Source: Gemmatimonadales bacterium (GTDB taxonomy: Bacteria; Gemmatimonadota; Gemmatimonadetes; Palauibacterales; Palauibacteraceae). From it: a stretch of 7,220 nucleotides of DNA. Within the stretch, counting starts at the first letter, position 1. Each line of letters begins with the position of its first letter. The notes under the pieces were generated by a model, which searched no databases, was not told where the DNA came from, and worked only from the letters and a program-made list of their open reading frames with translations. The stretch is taken from contig DAOVWI010000111.1 in assembly GCA_030636765.1 (NCBI GenBank), positions 1 to 7,220 on the forward strand. The letters are read 5' to 3'. Positions 1 through 6,187 of the stretch are shown piece by piece. Position numbers and translations under genes: made by a program.

Positions 1-103
1 CTTCCTCCACCTCCGCCTCAGCGACCTCTTCCTCCACCTCCGCCTCAGCGACCTCTTCCTCCACCTCCGCCTCAGCTTCCGCTGCAGCTGCTTCCGCTGC
101 AGC
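1..103 (-). repeat. In-frame tandem repeats coding the acidic S1 tail
   Basis: A 27-bp unit occurs almost perfectly in tandem at 1-27, 28-54 and 55-76 (third copy partial). It encodes the nonapeptide AEAEVEEEV. It is followed by a 15-bp unit repeated at 75-89 and 90-103, encoding Ala/Glu residues. The result is a highly acidic, probably helical or disordered C-terminal tail on S1. The array may continue beyond the window. Both unit lengths are multiples of three, so copy-number change would keep the frame. Confidence 0.9.
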
Positions 104-1879
104 CGCGGCTTCGGCCGCTCTCGCCTCCCTTTCCGGCGCGTCCTCGACCGAGAGAACGATGCGGCGGTTTACCGGATCCGACTCGAGGACCTTCAACTCG
201 AGTCGTTCTCCCTCCACAAACGTCCCGGAGGGATCCTCGACCGGCTCCTCCAGGCCGAGCTGGCTGGCCGGCACGAAGCCCTCGACGTCATCACCCAGAT
301 CCACGACGACACCCTTATCGACGAACCGGGCAACCTGACCGGACACCTCGGTCCCGGGTTCGAAGCGCTGGGCAAGCTCATACCAGGGATCCTCTTCCGT
401 CTGCTTGAGGCCGAGCGAGATCCGCTTCTGCTCGGCATCGATGGAGAGAACCATCACCTCCACCTCTTCGCCCTTCCGCATCACCTCCGACGGGTGCTGT
501 ACGCGACGGGTCCAGCTCATGTCCGAGATGTGAACGAGGCCATCGATGCCCGGCTCCACCTCCACGAACGCACCGAAGGAAGTCAGGTTGCGGACGACGC
601 CCTTGATCCTGGTCCCCGGCGGGTACTTACTCGGCAGCTGGAGCCACGGATCTTCCTCGGTCTGCTTCATGCCCAACGAGATCTTCTGTTCCTCCTCGTC
701 GACCCGCAGCACGACGCACTCGATCTCATCCCCGATGGAAACGAGCTGTGAGGGGTGCCGGACGTTGCGCGTCCAGCTCATCTCCGAGATATGAACCAGG
801 CCCTCGACACCCTTCTCGAGCTCCACGAAAGCCCCATAGTTGGTTATCGAAACCACCCTGCCCTTGACCCGACTGCCGATCGGGAACTTCTCGGCAACGT
901 TCTTCCACGGATACGGCTGAAGCTGCTTCAGGCCGAGGGAGATTCGCTCTCGATCCCAATCGATGTCCAGGATCTTGATCTCGATATCCTGCCCGATGTC
1001 GCAAACTTCCGAGGGATGGCCGACTCTGCCCCAAGACATGTCCGTGATGTGGAGAAGCCCGTCCATCCCCCCGAGATCGATGAAGGCGCCGAAGTCGGTG
1101 ATGTTCTTCACGACGCCCGTGCGCAGCTGGCCGACCTCAAGCTCGCGCTTCAGATCATCCCGCTTCCCCGCGCGCTCTTCCTCGAGAATCACGCGCCGGC
1201 TGACAACGATGTTTCTGCGACGCTTGTTCAGCTTGAGGATCTTGAACTCGTACTCGTTGCCCACCAGCTCATCGACGTTGTGCACACGCCGAAGGGCGAT
1301 CTGAGATCCAGGCAGGAACGCGTCGACTCCCATCAGGTCGACGGTCGCGCCTCCCTTGATCTTGCGCTTGATGACGCCCGGAACCGCTTCGTTATTATCG
1401 AACGATTCCTTGATCTTCTCCCAGACGCGCAGGAAGTCGGCCTTCTTCTTGGAGAGGACGACCACTCCCTCCTGATCCTCCAGGCTCTCGAGAAAGACCT
1501 CGACCTTCTCGCCCGGCTGCAAGGCCTCGGGATCCCGAAACTCATCCAGTGGCACCGAGCCTTCGGACTTGAAGCCAACATCGAGAATCGCCGCACCCTC
1601 GGTCACCCGAACCACGGTGGCCTGCACGATCTCGCCCTCGGCGATCTCGCTCATGGTCTCCTCGTACATGGCGAGCATCTCCTCGTACTCCTCCGGGGAG
1701 TACTCGCCATCCTCGAGAAGGGGCGACAGCCGTTCGTCCCCAAACGCGGTACGGTCGATGTCGATCGTCAACGAGTCGTGCTCCGGCTCCGCGTCGGCAA
1801 CATCCGGCTCCGCGTCGGCAACATCCGGCTCCGCGTCGGCAACCGGAATGAGGTTCTGGTCGGGTCGTTCTTCATTCAT
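1..1879 (-). CDS. rpsA: 30S ribosomal protein S1 (C-terminus beyond left edge)
   Basis: S1 binds mRNA on the 30S subunit and helps initiate translation. Starting from ATG at 1879 the reading frame stays open for 626 residues to the left edge, where the stop is not reached. Six consecutive S1 (OB-fold) repeats are readable at about residues 80-146, 163-230, 248-318, 334-405, 421-492 and 508-578. Repeats 3-5 carry the classic pattern of 'DFGAF' or 'NYGAF', then 'GLVHISEMSW', then 'ISLGMKQ'. The first two repeats are more divergent, as in the ribosome-docking repeats of E. coli S1. Two parts are unusual: an acidic N-terminal extension (residues 1-79) with a tripled VADAEPD repeat, and an Ala/Glu tail from about residue 582. 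It is already longer than E. coli S1 (557 aa). The Shine-Dalgarno is weak (only purine-rich GGAAGAG and ACGGAA stretches precede the ATG), which also fits S1. A second ATG at 1875 is out of frame. Confidence 0.97.
   Translation of the reverse strand, partial: MNEERPDQNLIPVADAEPDVADAEPDVADAEPEHDSLTIDIDRTAFGDERLSPLLEDGEYSPEEYEEMLAMYEETMSEIAEGEIVQATVVRVTEGAAILDVGFKSEGSVPLDEFRDPEALQPGEKVEVFLESLEDQEGVVVLSKKKADFLRVWEKIKESFDNNEAVPGVIKRKIKGGATVDLMGVDAFLPGSQIALRRVHNVDELVGNEYEFKILKLNKRRRNIVVSRRVILEEERAGKRDDLKRELEVGQLRTGVVKNITDFGAFIDLGGMDGLLHITDMSWGRVGHPSEVCDIGQDIEIKILDIDWDRERISLGLKQLQPYPWKNVAEKFPIGSRVKGRVVSITNYGAFVELEKGVEGLVHISEMSWTRNVRHPSQLVSIGDEIECVVLRVDEEEQKISLGMKQTEEDPWLQLPSKYPPGTRIKGVVRNLTSFGAFVEVEPGIDGLVHISDMSWTRRVQHPSEVMRKGEEVEVMVLSIDAEQKRISLGLKQTEEDPWYELAQRFEPGTEVSGQVARFVDKGVVVDLGDDVEGFVPASQLGLEEPVEDPSGTFVEGERLELKVLESDPVNRRIVLSVEDAPEREARAAEAAAAAEAAAAEAEAEVEEEVAEAEVEEEVAEAEVEE
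1783..1843 (-). repeat. 21-bp tandem repeat in the 5' end of rpsA
   Basis: Units lie at 1783-1803, 1804-1824 and 1825-1843 (last copy partial), with no mismatch inside the shared bases. Each encodes VADAEPD, so residues 13-32 of S1 read as a run of this acidic heptapeptide. The repeat is in frame and sits before the first S1 domain, in a segment likely to be disordered. Confidence 0.93.
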
Positions 1880-1905
1880 GAAGGTGGTTCCGTCTCTTCC
1901 GCGGC

Positions 1906-1919
1906 CCGCCGTCCGGCGG
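1906..1919 (-). other. Small hairpin just upstream of the rpsA ribosome-binding region
   Basis: On the minus strand CCGCC-GGAC-GGCGG forms a 5-bp all-GC stem with a 4-base loop. It lies between the U-tract at 1921-1926 and the rpsA start, ending about 26 bases before the ATG. It could help structure the translation initiation region; function is inferred only from position. Confidence 0.35.
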
Positions 1920-1920
1920 T

Positions 1921-1971
1921 AAAAAAGCAATCGGCTGGTTCCGAGCCGTGCGCCCGTAACCCAGCCGCTGC
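1921..1971 (-). terminator. Intrinsic terminator or attenuator in the rpsA leader
   Basis: Read on the minus strand, the arm at 1971-1958 (GCAGCGGCTGGGTT) pairs with the arm at 1940-1927 (AACCAGCCGATTGC). This gives about 13 pairs with one G·U and two single-base bulges around a 17-base loop, followed at once by six T (1926-1921). This is the form of a Rho-independent terminator. It lies about 70-110 nt downstream of the predicted rpsA transcription start and about 40 nt before its ATG. It could therefore end transcripts from cmk, attenuate rpsA, or both. I have not computed a folding energy. Confidence 0.55.
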
Positions 1972-2041
1972 GTGGAGGCCGCTTTTTGGGTTGAGGTTTC
2001 GTGTCACGTTTCAGACAAAATCGAGCGAACGCAAGACATTT

Positions 2042-2070
2042 AGGATAGGTGAACCGTGGGGTTGCGTCAA
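2042..2070 (-). promoter_or_regulatory. Predicted sigma-70-type promoter for rpsA
   Basis: On the minus strand a TTGACG -35 box (2070-2065, five of six consensus bases) is followed after exactly 17 bases by TATCCT (2047-2042, four of six). The -35 box shares its TGA with the cmk stop codon. A start near 2035 would give rpsA a leader of about 155 nt. This would let S1 be made at a level independent of the upstream rnz-aroA-cmk operon. Confidence 0.6.
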
Positions 2071-2750
2071 CCTTCCGGCGCGCGCATACCGCGCTCCCCC
2101 GCGAGCTCGAGGATGCGGTGGATGACGGCCTCCGGCGCCAGCCGCGTGGTGTCGATCTCGACGGCGCCTGCGGCCTTGACGAGGGGCGCCAAGGCGCGAG
2201 TGCTGTCCGCGTCGTCGCGCGCGCGAAGCCGTTCGGCCTCCTCTTCGATCGCCTCGACGGAGGGCTCGACTTGATAATCCAGAAGTCGTCGCCTGGCTCG
2301 CTCCCGGACGTCGGCCACGAGAAACACTTTGAGGTGGGCATCCGGAAACACCACGGAACCGATATCACGGCCGTCGCACACGACGTCGGCCTCCTTCGCG
2401 GTGGCTCGGAGAAGCTGCAGGACGCGCTTCCGGACAAAGTCGGTCGCCGAAACCGCAGAGACTCGGGTAGACACGTCACGGCCCTGCAGGGCGATCCCGG
2501 GACGAACGCCTCGCACCTGCACGTCCAGCACGCCGGCCTCCACGATGGGTAGGATGCTGAGTCGCGCCACTCCCTCTCGCAGTCGCTCGATATCGTCGGA
2601 CCAGCCGTCACGGAGCGAGGCCCACGTGATCGCCCGGTAGAAAAGGCCCGAGTTCATATGGACGAAGCCGAGCCGCTGTGCGACTTGCCGGGCGGTCGTG
2701 CTCTTGCCCGAGGCCGCCGGGCCGTCGATGGCGATAACGTGCTTCCTCAT
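2067..2750 (-). CDS. cmk: Cytidylate kinase (CMP/dCMP kinase)
   Basis: This cytoplasmic enzyme transfers phosphate from ATP to CMP or dCMP, recycling cytidine nucleotides for RNA, DNA and lipid synthesis. At 227 aa it matches the family length. Visible motifs are the P-loop GPAASGKST (residues 10-18), the substrate-site segment MNSGLFYRA (32-40), CDGRDIGSVVFPDA (125-138), the arginine-rich lid around RERARRR (149-155) and RDDADSTRALAPL (178-190), all lining up with E. coli Cmk. The start is ATG at 2750, directly before the P-loop strand (MRKHVIAIDGP), with GGAGG at 2759-2755. The upstream ATG at 2843 would add a non-conserved extension inside aroA. The start overlaps the aroA stop as ATGA, implying translational coupling. 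The aroA-cmk-rpsA neighbourhood is common in bacteria. Confidence 0.97.
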   Translation of the reverse strand: MRKHVIAIDGPAASGKSTTARQVAQRLGFVHMNSGLFYRAITWASLRDGWSDDIERLREGVARLSILPIVEAGVLDVQVRGVRPGIALQGRDVSTRVSAVSATDFVRKRVLQLLRATAKEADVVCDGRDIGSVVFPDAHLKVFLVADVRERARRRLLDYQVEPSVEAIEEEAERLRARDDADSTRALAPLVKAAGAVEIDTTRLAPEAVIHRILELAGERGMRAPEG

Positions 2751-4039
2751 GACGCCTCCGTGCCAGACAACCTGGAAAGATCCCGCCAGAAGTCGGGGTA
2801 GGAAACCGCCACACTGTCCGGATCGTCGACCGAGACGTCGCACCCCGGGACGCTGCCGAGCACGCCGAACGCCATCGTGATTCGGTGGTCCCCTGCCGTT
2901 CGAACGGTGCCCCGAAGCGGCTGATCGGTGCCCTCGATATCAAGCCCGTCGTCCTGCTCCCGGCACGTCACTCCAAGCTGCCTGAGGTTCGCGGCCAAGA
3001 TCGAGAGCCGGTCGCTTTCCTTTACACGGAGCTCCCCCGCGCCACGCAGTCTCGAGACTCCTTCGGCCCTGGCGGCAAGCACCGCGAGCACCGGTACCTC
3101 ATCGATCAAGCCCGGCAGTAACCCCGCATCCACATCGAAGCTCTTCAACCGGGTGGGCCAGGCGGCAACCTGGCCCACCGGCTCCTCGGCCTCCGATCCA
3201 GACGTCTCTACCTCGTACCGGGCACCCATCGACCGCGCCACATCCAGCAGACCCGTACGGGTCGGATTCAATCCGACCCCGCGCAGTTCCACCGGTCCGG
3301 TCCCCAGCCACCCTGCCGCGAGCAGGAAAGCGGCCGAAGAGAAGTCGCCCGGCACGGTCATGTCGAGCGGCGCCAGCTCACCCGCGACTCCGCCAGCCTC
3401 CACGTGGATCCATGGATCGGCGACCGGTCCTTCCCGAAACCCAATCGGAGCTCCCATGGCGTGAAGGAGCCGCTCGGTGTGGTCGCGCGACCGACCGGGC
3501 TCCAGGACATCCAGCCCGACCCCCGCCGTCAACGCCGCGAGCATCAAGCACGACTTGACCTGCGCGCTCGCGACGCGCGGCCGGAGTTTGAGCGATCGGA
3601 GGGAGCCGGAGCGGCGCTCCTCGAGCTCCACGGGAAGCCTTCCGTGGCACTCCAAGTATCGGATTTTGGCACCCATGGCCTGCAGCGGATAGACGACCCG
3701 ATCCATGGGCCGGCGGGTGAGCGATGGGTCGCCCTGAAGCACCGCCGGAAGCCCGAGTCCGGCGAGGGTCCCCAGCAGGAGGCGCGCCGTAGTACCGCTG
3801 TTGCCGCACTCGATCGGAGCCGGCGGCGCCCGCCACCGGACCGGCCCATCGATGGTCACCTCGCCCGTCCAGTCCTCCGGGATCGACGCGCCCATCTGCC
3901 GCATTGCCGCAGCCGTCATCCGTACATCCTCCGCATCCAGAAGGCGACGGAACCGCGACGTGCCCGCAGCCAGCCCACCGAGCAGCAGGAGCCTGTGCGA
4001 GATGGACTTGTCGCCTGGTGGATCGATGCGGACCGTCAC
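2747..4039 (-). CDS. aroA: 3-phosphoshikimate 1-carboxyvinyltransferase (EPSP synthase)
   Basis: It condenses shikimate-3-phosphate with phosphoenolpyruvate, the sixth step of the shikimate pathway to chorismate and aromatic amino acids, in the cytoplasm. The 430-aa length is typical. Seen in order: PGDKSISHR (residues 8-16), which binds both substrates; the GNSGTTARLLLG loop (79-90), close to Bacillus-type enzymes and keeping the Gly equivalent to E. coli Gly96; SLTRRPM (106-112); SAQVKS (158-163); the catalytic Asp in IDEVP (D313); the catalytic Glu in KESDR (E341); and DHRITMA (384-390). All key residues are present. I chose GTG at 4039, because the conserved fold begins a few residues later and GGAGGAG precedes it. 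The longer frame from 4120 lies inside rnz and adds only an Arg/Pro-rich stretch. It overlaps rnz (GTGA) and cmk (ATGA). Confidence 0.97.
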   Translation of the reverse strand: MTVRIDPPGDKSISHRLLLLGGLAAGTSRFRRLLDAEDVRMTAAAMRQMGASIPEDWTGEVTIDGPVRWRAPPAPIECGNSGTTARLLLGTLAGLGLPAVLQGDPSLTRRPMDRVVYPLQAMGAKIRYLECHGRLPVELEERRSGSLRSLKLRPRVASAQVKSCLMLAALTAGVGLDVLEPGRSRDHTERLLHAMGAPIGFREGPVADPWIHVEAGGVAGELAPLDMTVPGDFSSAAFLLAAGWLGTGPVELRGVGLNPTRTGLLDVARSMGARYEVETSGSEAEEPVGQVAAWPTRLKSFDVDAGLLPGLIDEVPVLAVLAARAEGVSRLRGAGELRVKESDRLSILAANLRQLGVTCREQDDGLDIEGTDQPLRGTVRTAGDHRITMAFGVLGSVPGCDVSVDDPDSVAVSYPDFWRDLSRLSGTEAS

Positions 4040-4983
4040 TCTCCTCCGAGCGCCTTCCCTGGAAGGCTCTCCGCCCGCAGAGGGACCTGGACGACGAGGC
4101 CGTCGTGGGCCACGCGGCACCGGCGGAACACGGCGCGGGCCTGTTCCTGGAGGCGCTCGGGAGTCTCTGAGTACCTGGCGCTGAGATGCGTCAGCACGAG
4201 CTCCAGTGCGCCTGCCCGCTCGGCGGCCTGAGCCGCCTCCTCCGCTGTGGCATGACCGGTCTTACGCGCTCGCTCTTTCTCCTCGTCGCCGAACGTGGCC
4301 TCGTGGATCAACAGATCGGCTCCCCTCGCAGCTTCCACCACACTCCGCGCAGGACCCGTGTCTCCGGTGTACACGAGCTTGCGACCGGGCCTCGGCGACC
4401 CCACAACCTCCTCCGGCTGCACGATCCGGCCGCCAGGCAGCTCCACCGGCTCGCCCCGATGAAGGAGACCGAAGGAGGGACCCTCCGGCACACCAAGCTC
4501 TCTCGCTCTCTGCACGTCGAAACGTCCGAGCCGCTCATCCTCATCGAGGCAAAACCCGAGCGAGGTCGATGTGTGCCGAGTCTGAAAGGCGCGTATCGTG
4601 TACCCGTCGAACCGTTCCCCCTCACCGGGTCCGAGCTCACCGATGTGAACCGGAAAGCCCACGCGGTCCCCTCCAAGCTCGACGAGGGTGCCGAGCGTCG
4701 TGCCGCTGCCGGGCGGTCCCCAGATGGCCAGTGGCTCCTGCCTATCCTGTAGGGTCATGGTGCGCAGGAGGCCGGTGATACCCAGATAGTGATCGGCGTG
4801 CATGTGGGTGACGAAGATGGCCCGGACGGCGAACCCGACGCCGAAGCGCATCATTTGTCGCTGCGTGCCCTCGCCGCAGTCGAAGAGAAACAGGTCCGCC
4901 TCCCTTTGGACAGCTATCGCCGAAACGTTTCGCCGCACGGTCGGTCGCGCCGAGGCCGTACCCAGAAAAGTAGCTCGCAGCAC
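4036..4983 (-). CDS. rnz: Ribonuclease Z (tRNA 3'-processing endonuclease)
   Basis: This zinc-dependent metallo-beta-lactamase-fold enzyme cuts tRNA precursors next to the discriminator base. The 315-aa length fits the short bacterial form (about 307 aa in B. subtilis). It opens with FLGTASARPTVRRNVS (residues 6-21) and FDCGEGTQRQ (34-43), both RNase Z hallmarks. Then come the zinc-binding THMHADH (H60, H62, D64, H65), a metal-ligand His in TRHTS (H137), YTGDT (D208), HEATF (227-231), GHATAEEAA (243-251) and LTHLSARY (264-271). The exosite arm region around residues 145-190 is intact. Start: GTG at 4983 with GGGAGG at 4997-4992; an in-frame stop lies just upstream (TAA, 5007-5005), so no longer form is possible. 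It is the first gene of the minus-strand operon, and its stop overlaps the aroA start. Confidence 0.95.
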   Translation of the reverse strand: MLRATFLGTASARPTVRRNVSAIAVQREADLFLFDCGEGTQRQMMRFGVGFAVRAIFVTHMHADHYLGITGLLRTMTLQDRQEPLAIWGPPGSGTTLGTLVELGGDRVGFPVHIGELGPGEGERFDGYTIRAFQTRHTSTSLGFCLDEDERLGRFDVQRARELGVPEGPSFGLLHRGEPVELPGGRIVQPEEVVGSPRPGRKLVYTGDTGPARSVVEAARGADLLIHEATFGDEEKERARKTGHATAEEAAQAAERAGALELVLTHLSARYSETPERLQEQARAVFRRCRVAHDGLVVQVPLRAESLPGKALGGE

Positions 4984-5035
4984 CTGAGGCGCCTCCCGGT
5001 CGTCTTACATGGACCCTCACTCCCACTAGTCGCGC

Positions 5036-5063
5036 AACCTACCGGCGCGCCTCGGACCGTCAA
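5036..5063 (-). promoter_or_regulatory. Predicted promoter of the rnz-aroA-cmk operon
   Basis: On the minus strand TTGACG (5063-5058) and TAGGTT (5041-5036) are separated by 16 bases. The -35 box is strong. The -10 box keeps only the T, A and final T of TATAAT. A start near 5029 would give a leader of about 45 nt before the rnz GTG. The -10 box lies inside one arm of the 11-bp inverted repeat at 5033-5125. Confidence 0.45.
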
Positions 5064-5093
5064 GCAGACGCCCCTTCGATCGCCACCGCACCT

Positions 5094-5122
5094 TTCGAGG
5101 CTCCACCACTCGGAGGTAGGTT
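5094..5122 (+). promoter_or_regulatory. Possible promoter of the GGDEF-like gene
   Basis: TAGGTT at 5117-5122 matches the -10 box proposed on the other strand. With a 17-base spacer the -35 position holds TTCGAG (5094-5099), a poor match to TTGACA. A start near 5129 would leave a leader of about 60 nt. The call rests mainly on the mirrored -10 element. Confidence 0.3.
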
Positions 5123-5188
5123 GCGAATCCCGGTTCGAGCTGCGTTTGACGGACCGTCGGCAGGAGTCCGCAGGAGGACCGAAGAACC

Positions 5189-6184
5189 ATGTCTCACGAC
5201 GTCGCTCCGGCGATTGCCCAAAAGTTCGGCGAGCCAGGTGGGCTCTTCGATACTGTCTTGCAGCGGCTCGTCTCCGAATGGCATCGCTTCCAGATGGACC
5301 GCGACCCGGAGCGTCTCGCCGCACTCGGAGCGATCCTCGAGGCCGGTCTTGCCCAGTTACGCTCCTTCGAGTTGCTGCTTGGCACGGAGACGAAGAGAGC
5401 GGAAGGCGACGTGCTGCCGGAGTCCGGCGTGGACGCGGCCGAGGCAAGCCATGCGGGCGTGGATCGGCGGGCCGCCGAGGCCCCGGGCGTTCCGTCCGTG
5501 TACGCGGCGGACCCGCGGGCGCCCCGGGAGGGCGAGCCGACTACGGACATCGTGGCCGACGTCTCCCTCCCGTCCCGCTTGGACGAGGCGACCCGTCTCC
5601 TCGAGGCGTTGCAGGCCGCGCTCCAGGAGGCCCTGGCTCCCGATGGCGTAGCCTCCGCGCCGCCACCAACCGCCATGCATGGGGCGGTGCTAGAGCCGCC
5701 GGCAAGCGTGTCGGCTCCTGATACTGCGGTCACGCGCGAGTCCCAGGAGTCACCGGTCGCCTCCGAGAACGGGAGCGGACACGACGGCCATCCCTTCGAC
5801 CGCGTCTTTCCCCGCGAGACCTTCGATGTCGCGTCCACCGCGGAGCTCAAGCGCTGCCGTCGGTTCGAGCGTTCCTTCTCACTGCTTCTGCTCGATCTAG
5901 GGAAGGAGGCGGACGCGCAAGCCGGACGGATCCTCCTGAGCAGTCTGAGAGAGTTCGACCTGGTGGGTCGGTACGGCGATCGCGTGTTGGCGGTCGGCCT
6001 GCCGGAGACGGCCGGCGAGAACGCCCGGGTCATCGCGCAGCGGCTCGTCGGCCTTCTTGCCGAGCGCGGAGCCTGGTCGGAGATCGGTCGCTACGGAATC
6101 GCCACGTACCCGAAGGACGGGAACACGCTCACCACCGTCGTGCGCACGGCGCGCTCGCAGCTGGGCGCCGCCGACTCAGCCTAG
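5189..6184 (+). CDS. Protein with degenerate GGDEF-like C-terminal domain
   Basis: 331 aa, start ATG at 5189 with AGGAGG at 5172-5177 (11 bases upstream). Residues 1-70 look helical; about 70-205 is an Ala/Pro/Glu-rich low-complexity linker, broken by a likely helix at 128-150. Residues about 205-326 resemble a diguanylate cyclase domain: ELKRCRRFERSFSLLLLDL (219-237), LREFDLVGRYG (253-263), LPETAGENARVIAQRL (271-286) and YGIATYPKDGNT (302-313). The active-site signature is lost: where active enzymes read RYGGDEF, this has RYGDRVL. The segment after the first strand that normally carries the FKxxND substrate-binding residues is also shortened. It is therefore unlikely to make cyclic-di-GMP and may be a sensory or scaffold protein. 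There is no transmembrane segment or signal peptide. It is divergent from rnz and convergent with the DsbA-like gene. Confidence 0.85.
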   Translation: MSHDVAPAIAQKFGEPGGLFDTVLQRLVSEWHRFQMDRDPERLAALGAILEAGLAQLRSFELLLGTETKRAEGDVLPESGVDAAEASHAGVDRRAAEAPGVPSVYAADPRAPREGEPTTDIVADVSLPSRLDEATRLLEALQAALQEALAPDGVASAPPPTAMHGAVLEPPASVSAPDTAVTRESQESPVASENGSGHDGHPFDRVFPRETFDVASTAELKRCRRFERSFSLLLLDLGKEADAQAGRILLSSLREFDLVGRYGDRVLAVGLPETAGENARVIAQRLVGLLAERGAWSEIGRYGIATYPKDGNTLTTVVRTARSQLGAADSA

Positions 6185-6187
6185 CAC

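Larger units (their letters stand above)
5033..5125. repeat. Perfect 11-bp inverted repeat in the divergent promoter region
   Basis: CGCAACCTACC at 5033-5043 is the exact reverse complement of GGTAGGTTGCG at 5115-5125, with 71 bp between. Each arm points toward one of the two divergent genes and contains the TAGGTT that I read as a -10 box. It may simply be a shared extended -10 sequence, or a pair of operator half-sites for a regulator acting on both directions. Confidence 0.7.

Noticed and set aside
1..76. The regular 27-bp repeats as a CRISPR-like array
   Set aside because: The units are directly adjacent without unique spacers and are in frame with rpsA, encoding AEAEVEEEV.
2000..2008. 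Short palindrome CGTGTCACG downstream of the rpsA promoter, a possible operator
   Set aside because: Arms of four bases are expected by chance in GC-rich DNA, and no second copy or known operator pattern was seen.
2004..2039. An 11-codon minus-strand ORF (ATG TCT TGC ... TGA) that could be a leader peptide of an rpsA attenuator
   Set aside because: Its ATG lies only 3 bases after the predicted -10 box, so it would fall upstream of the expected transcript start, and it has no Shine-Dalgarno. It also has no run of one amino acid codon.
755..2125. A 456-codon open frame on the plus strand
   Set aside because: It is antisense to rpsA and crosses the rpsA promoter region. The opposite strand gives six clear S1 domains, and the plus frame resembles no family; it is a GC-rich shadow frame.
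3404..4231. A 275-codon plus-strand frame
   Set aside because: It is antisense to aroA and the end of rnz, both of which have full sets of conserved motifs. The translation is Arg/Pro-rich with no recognisable domain.
5146..5151. TTGACG on the plus strand as a -35 box for the GGDEF-like gene
   Set aside because: No -10-like hexamer occurs 16-18 bases further on; that position is GC-rich and runs into the Shine-Dalgarno.
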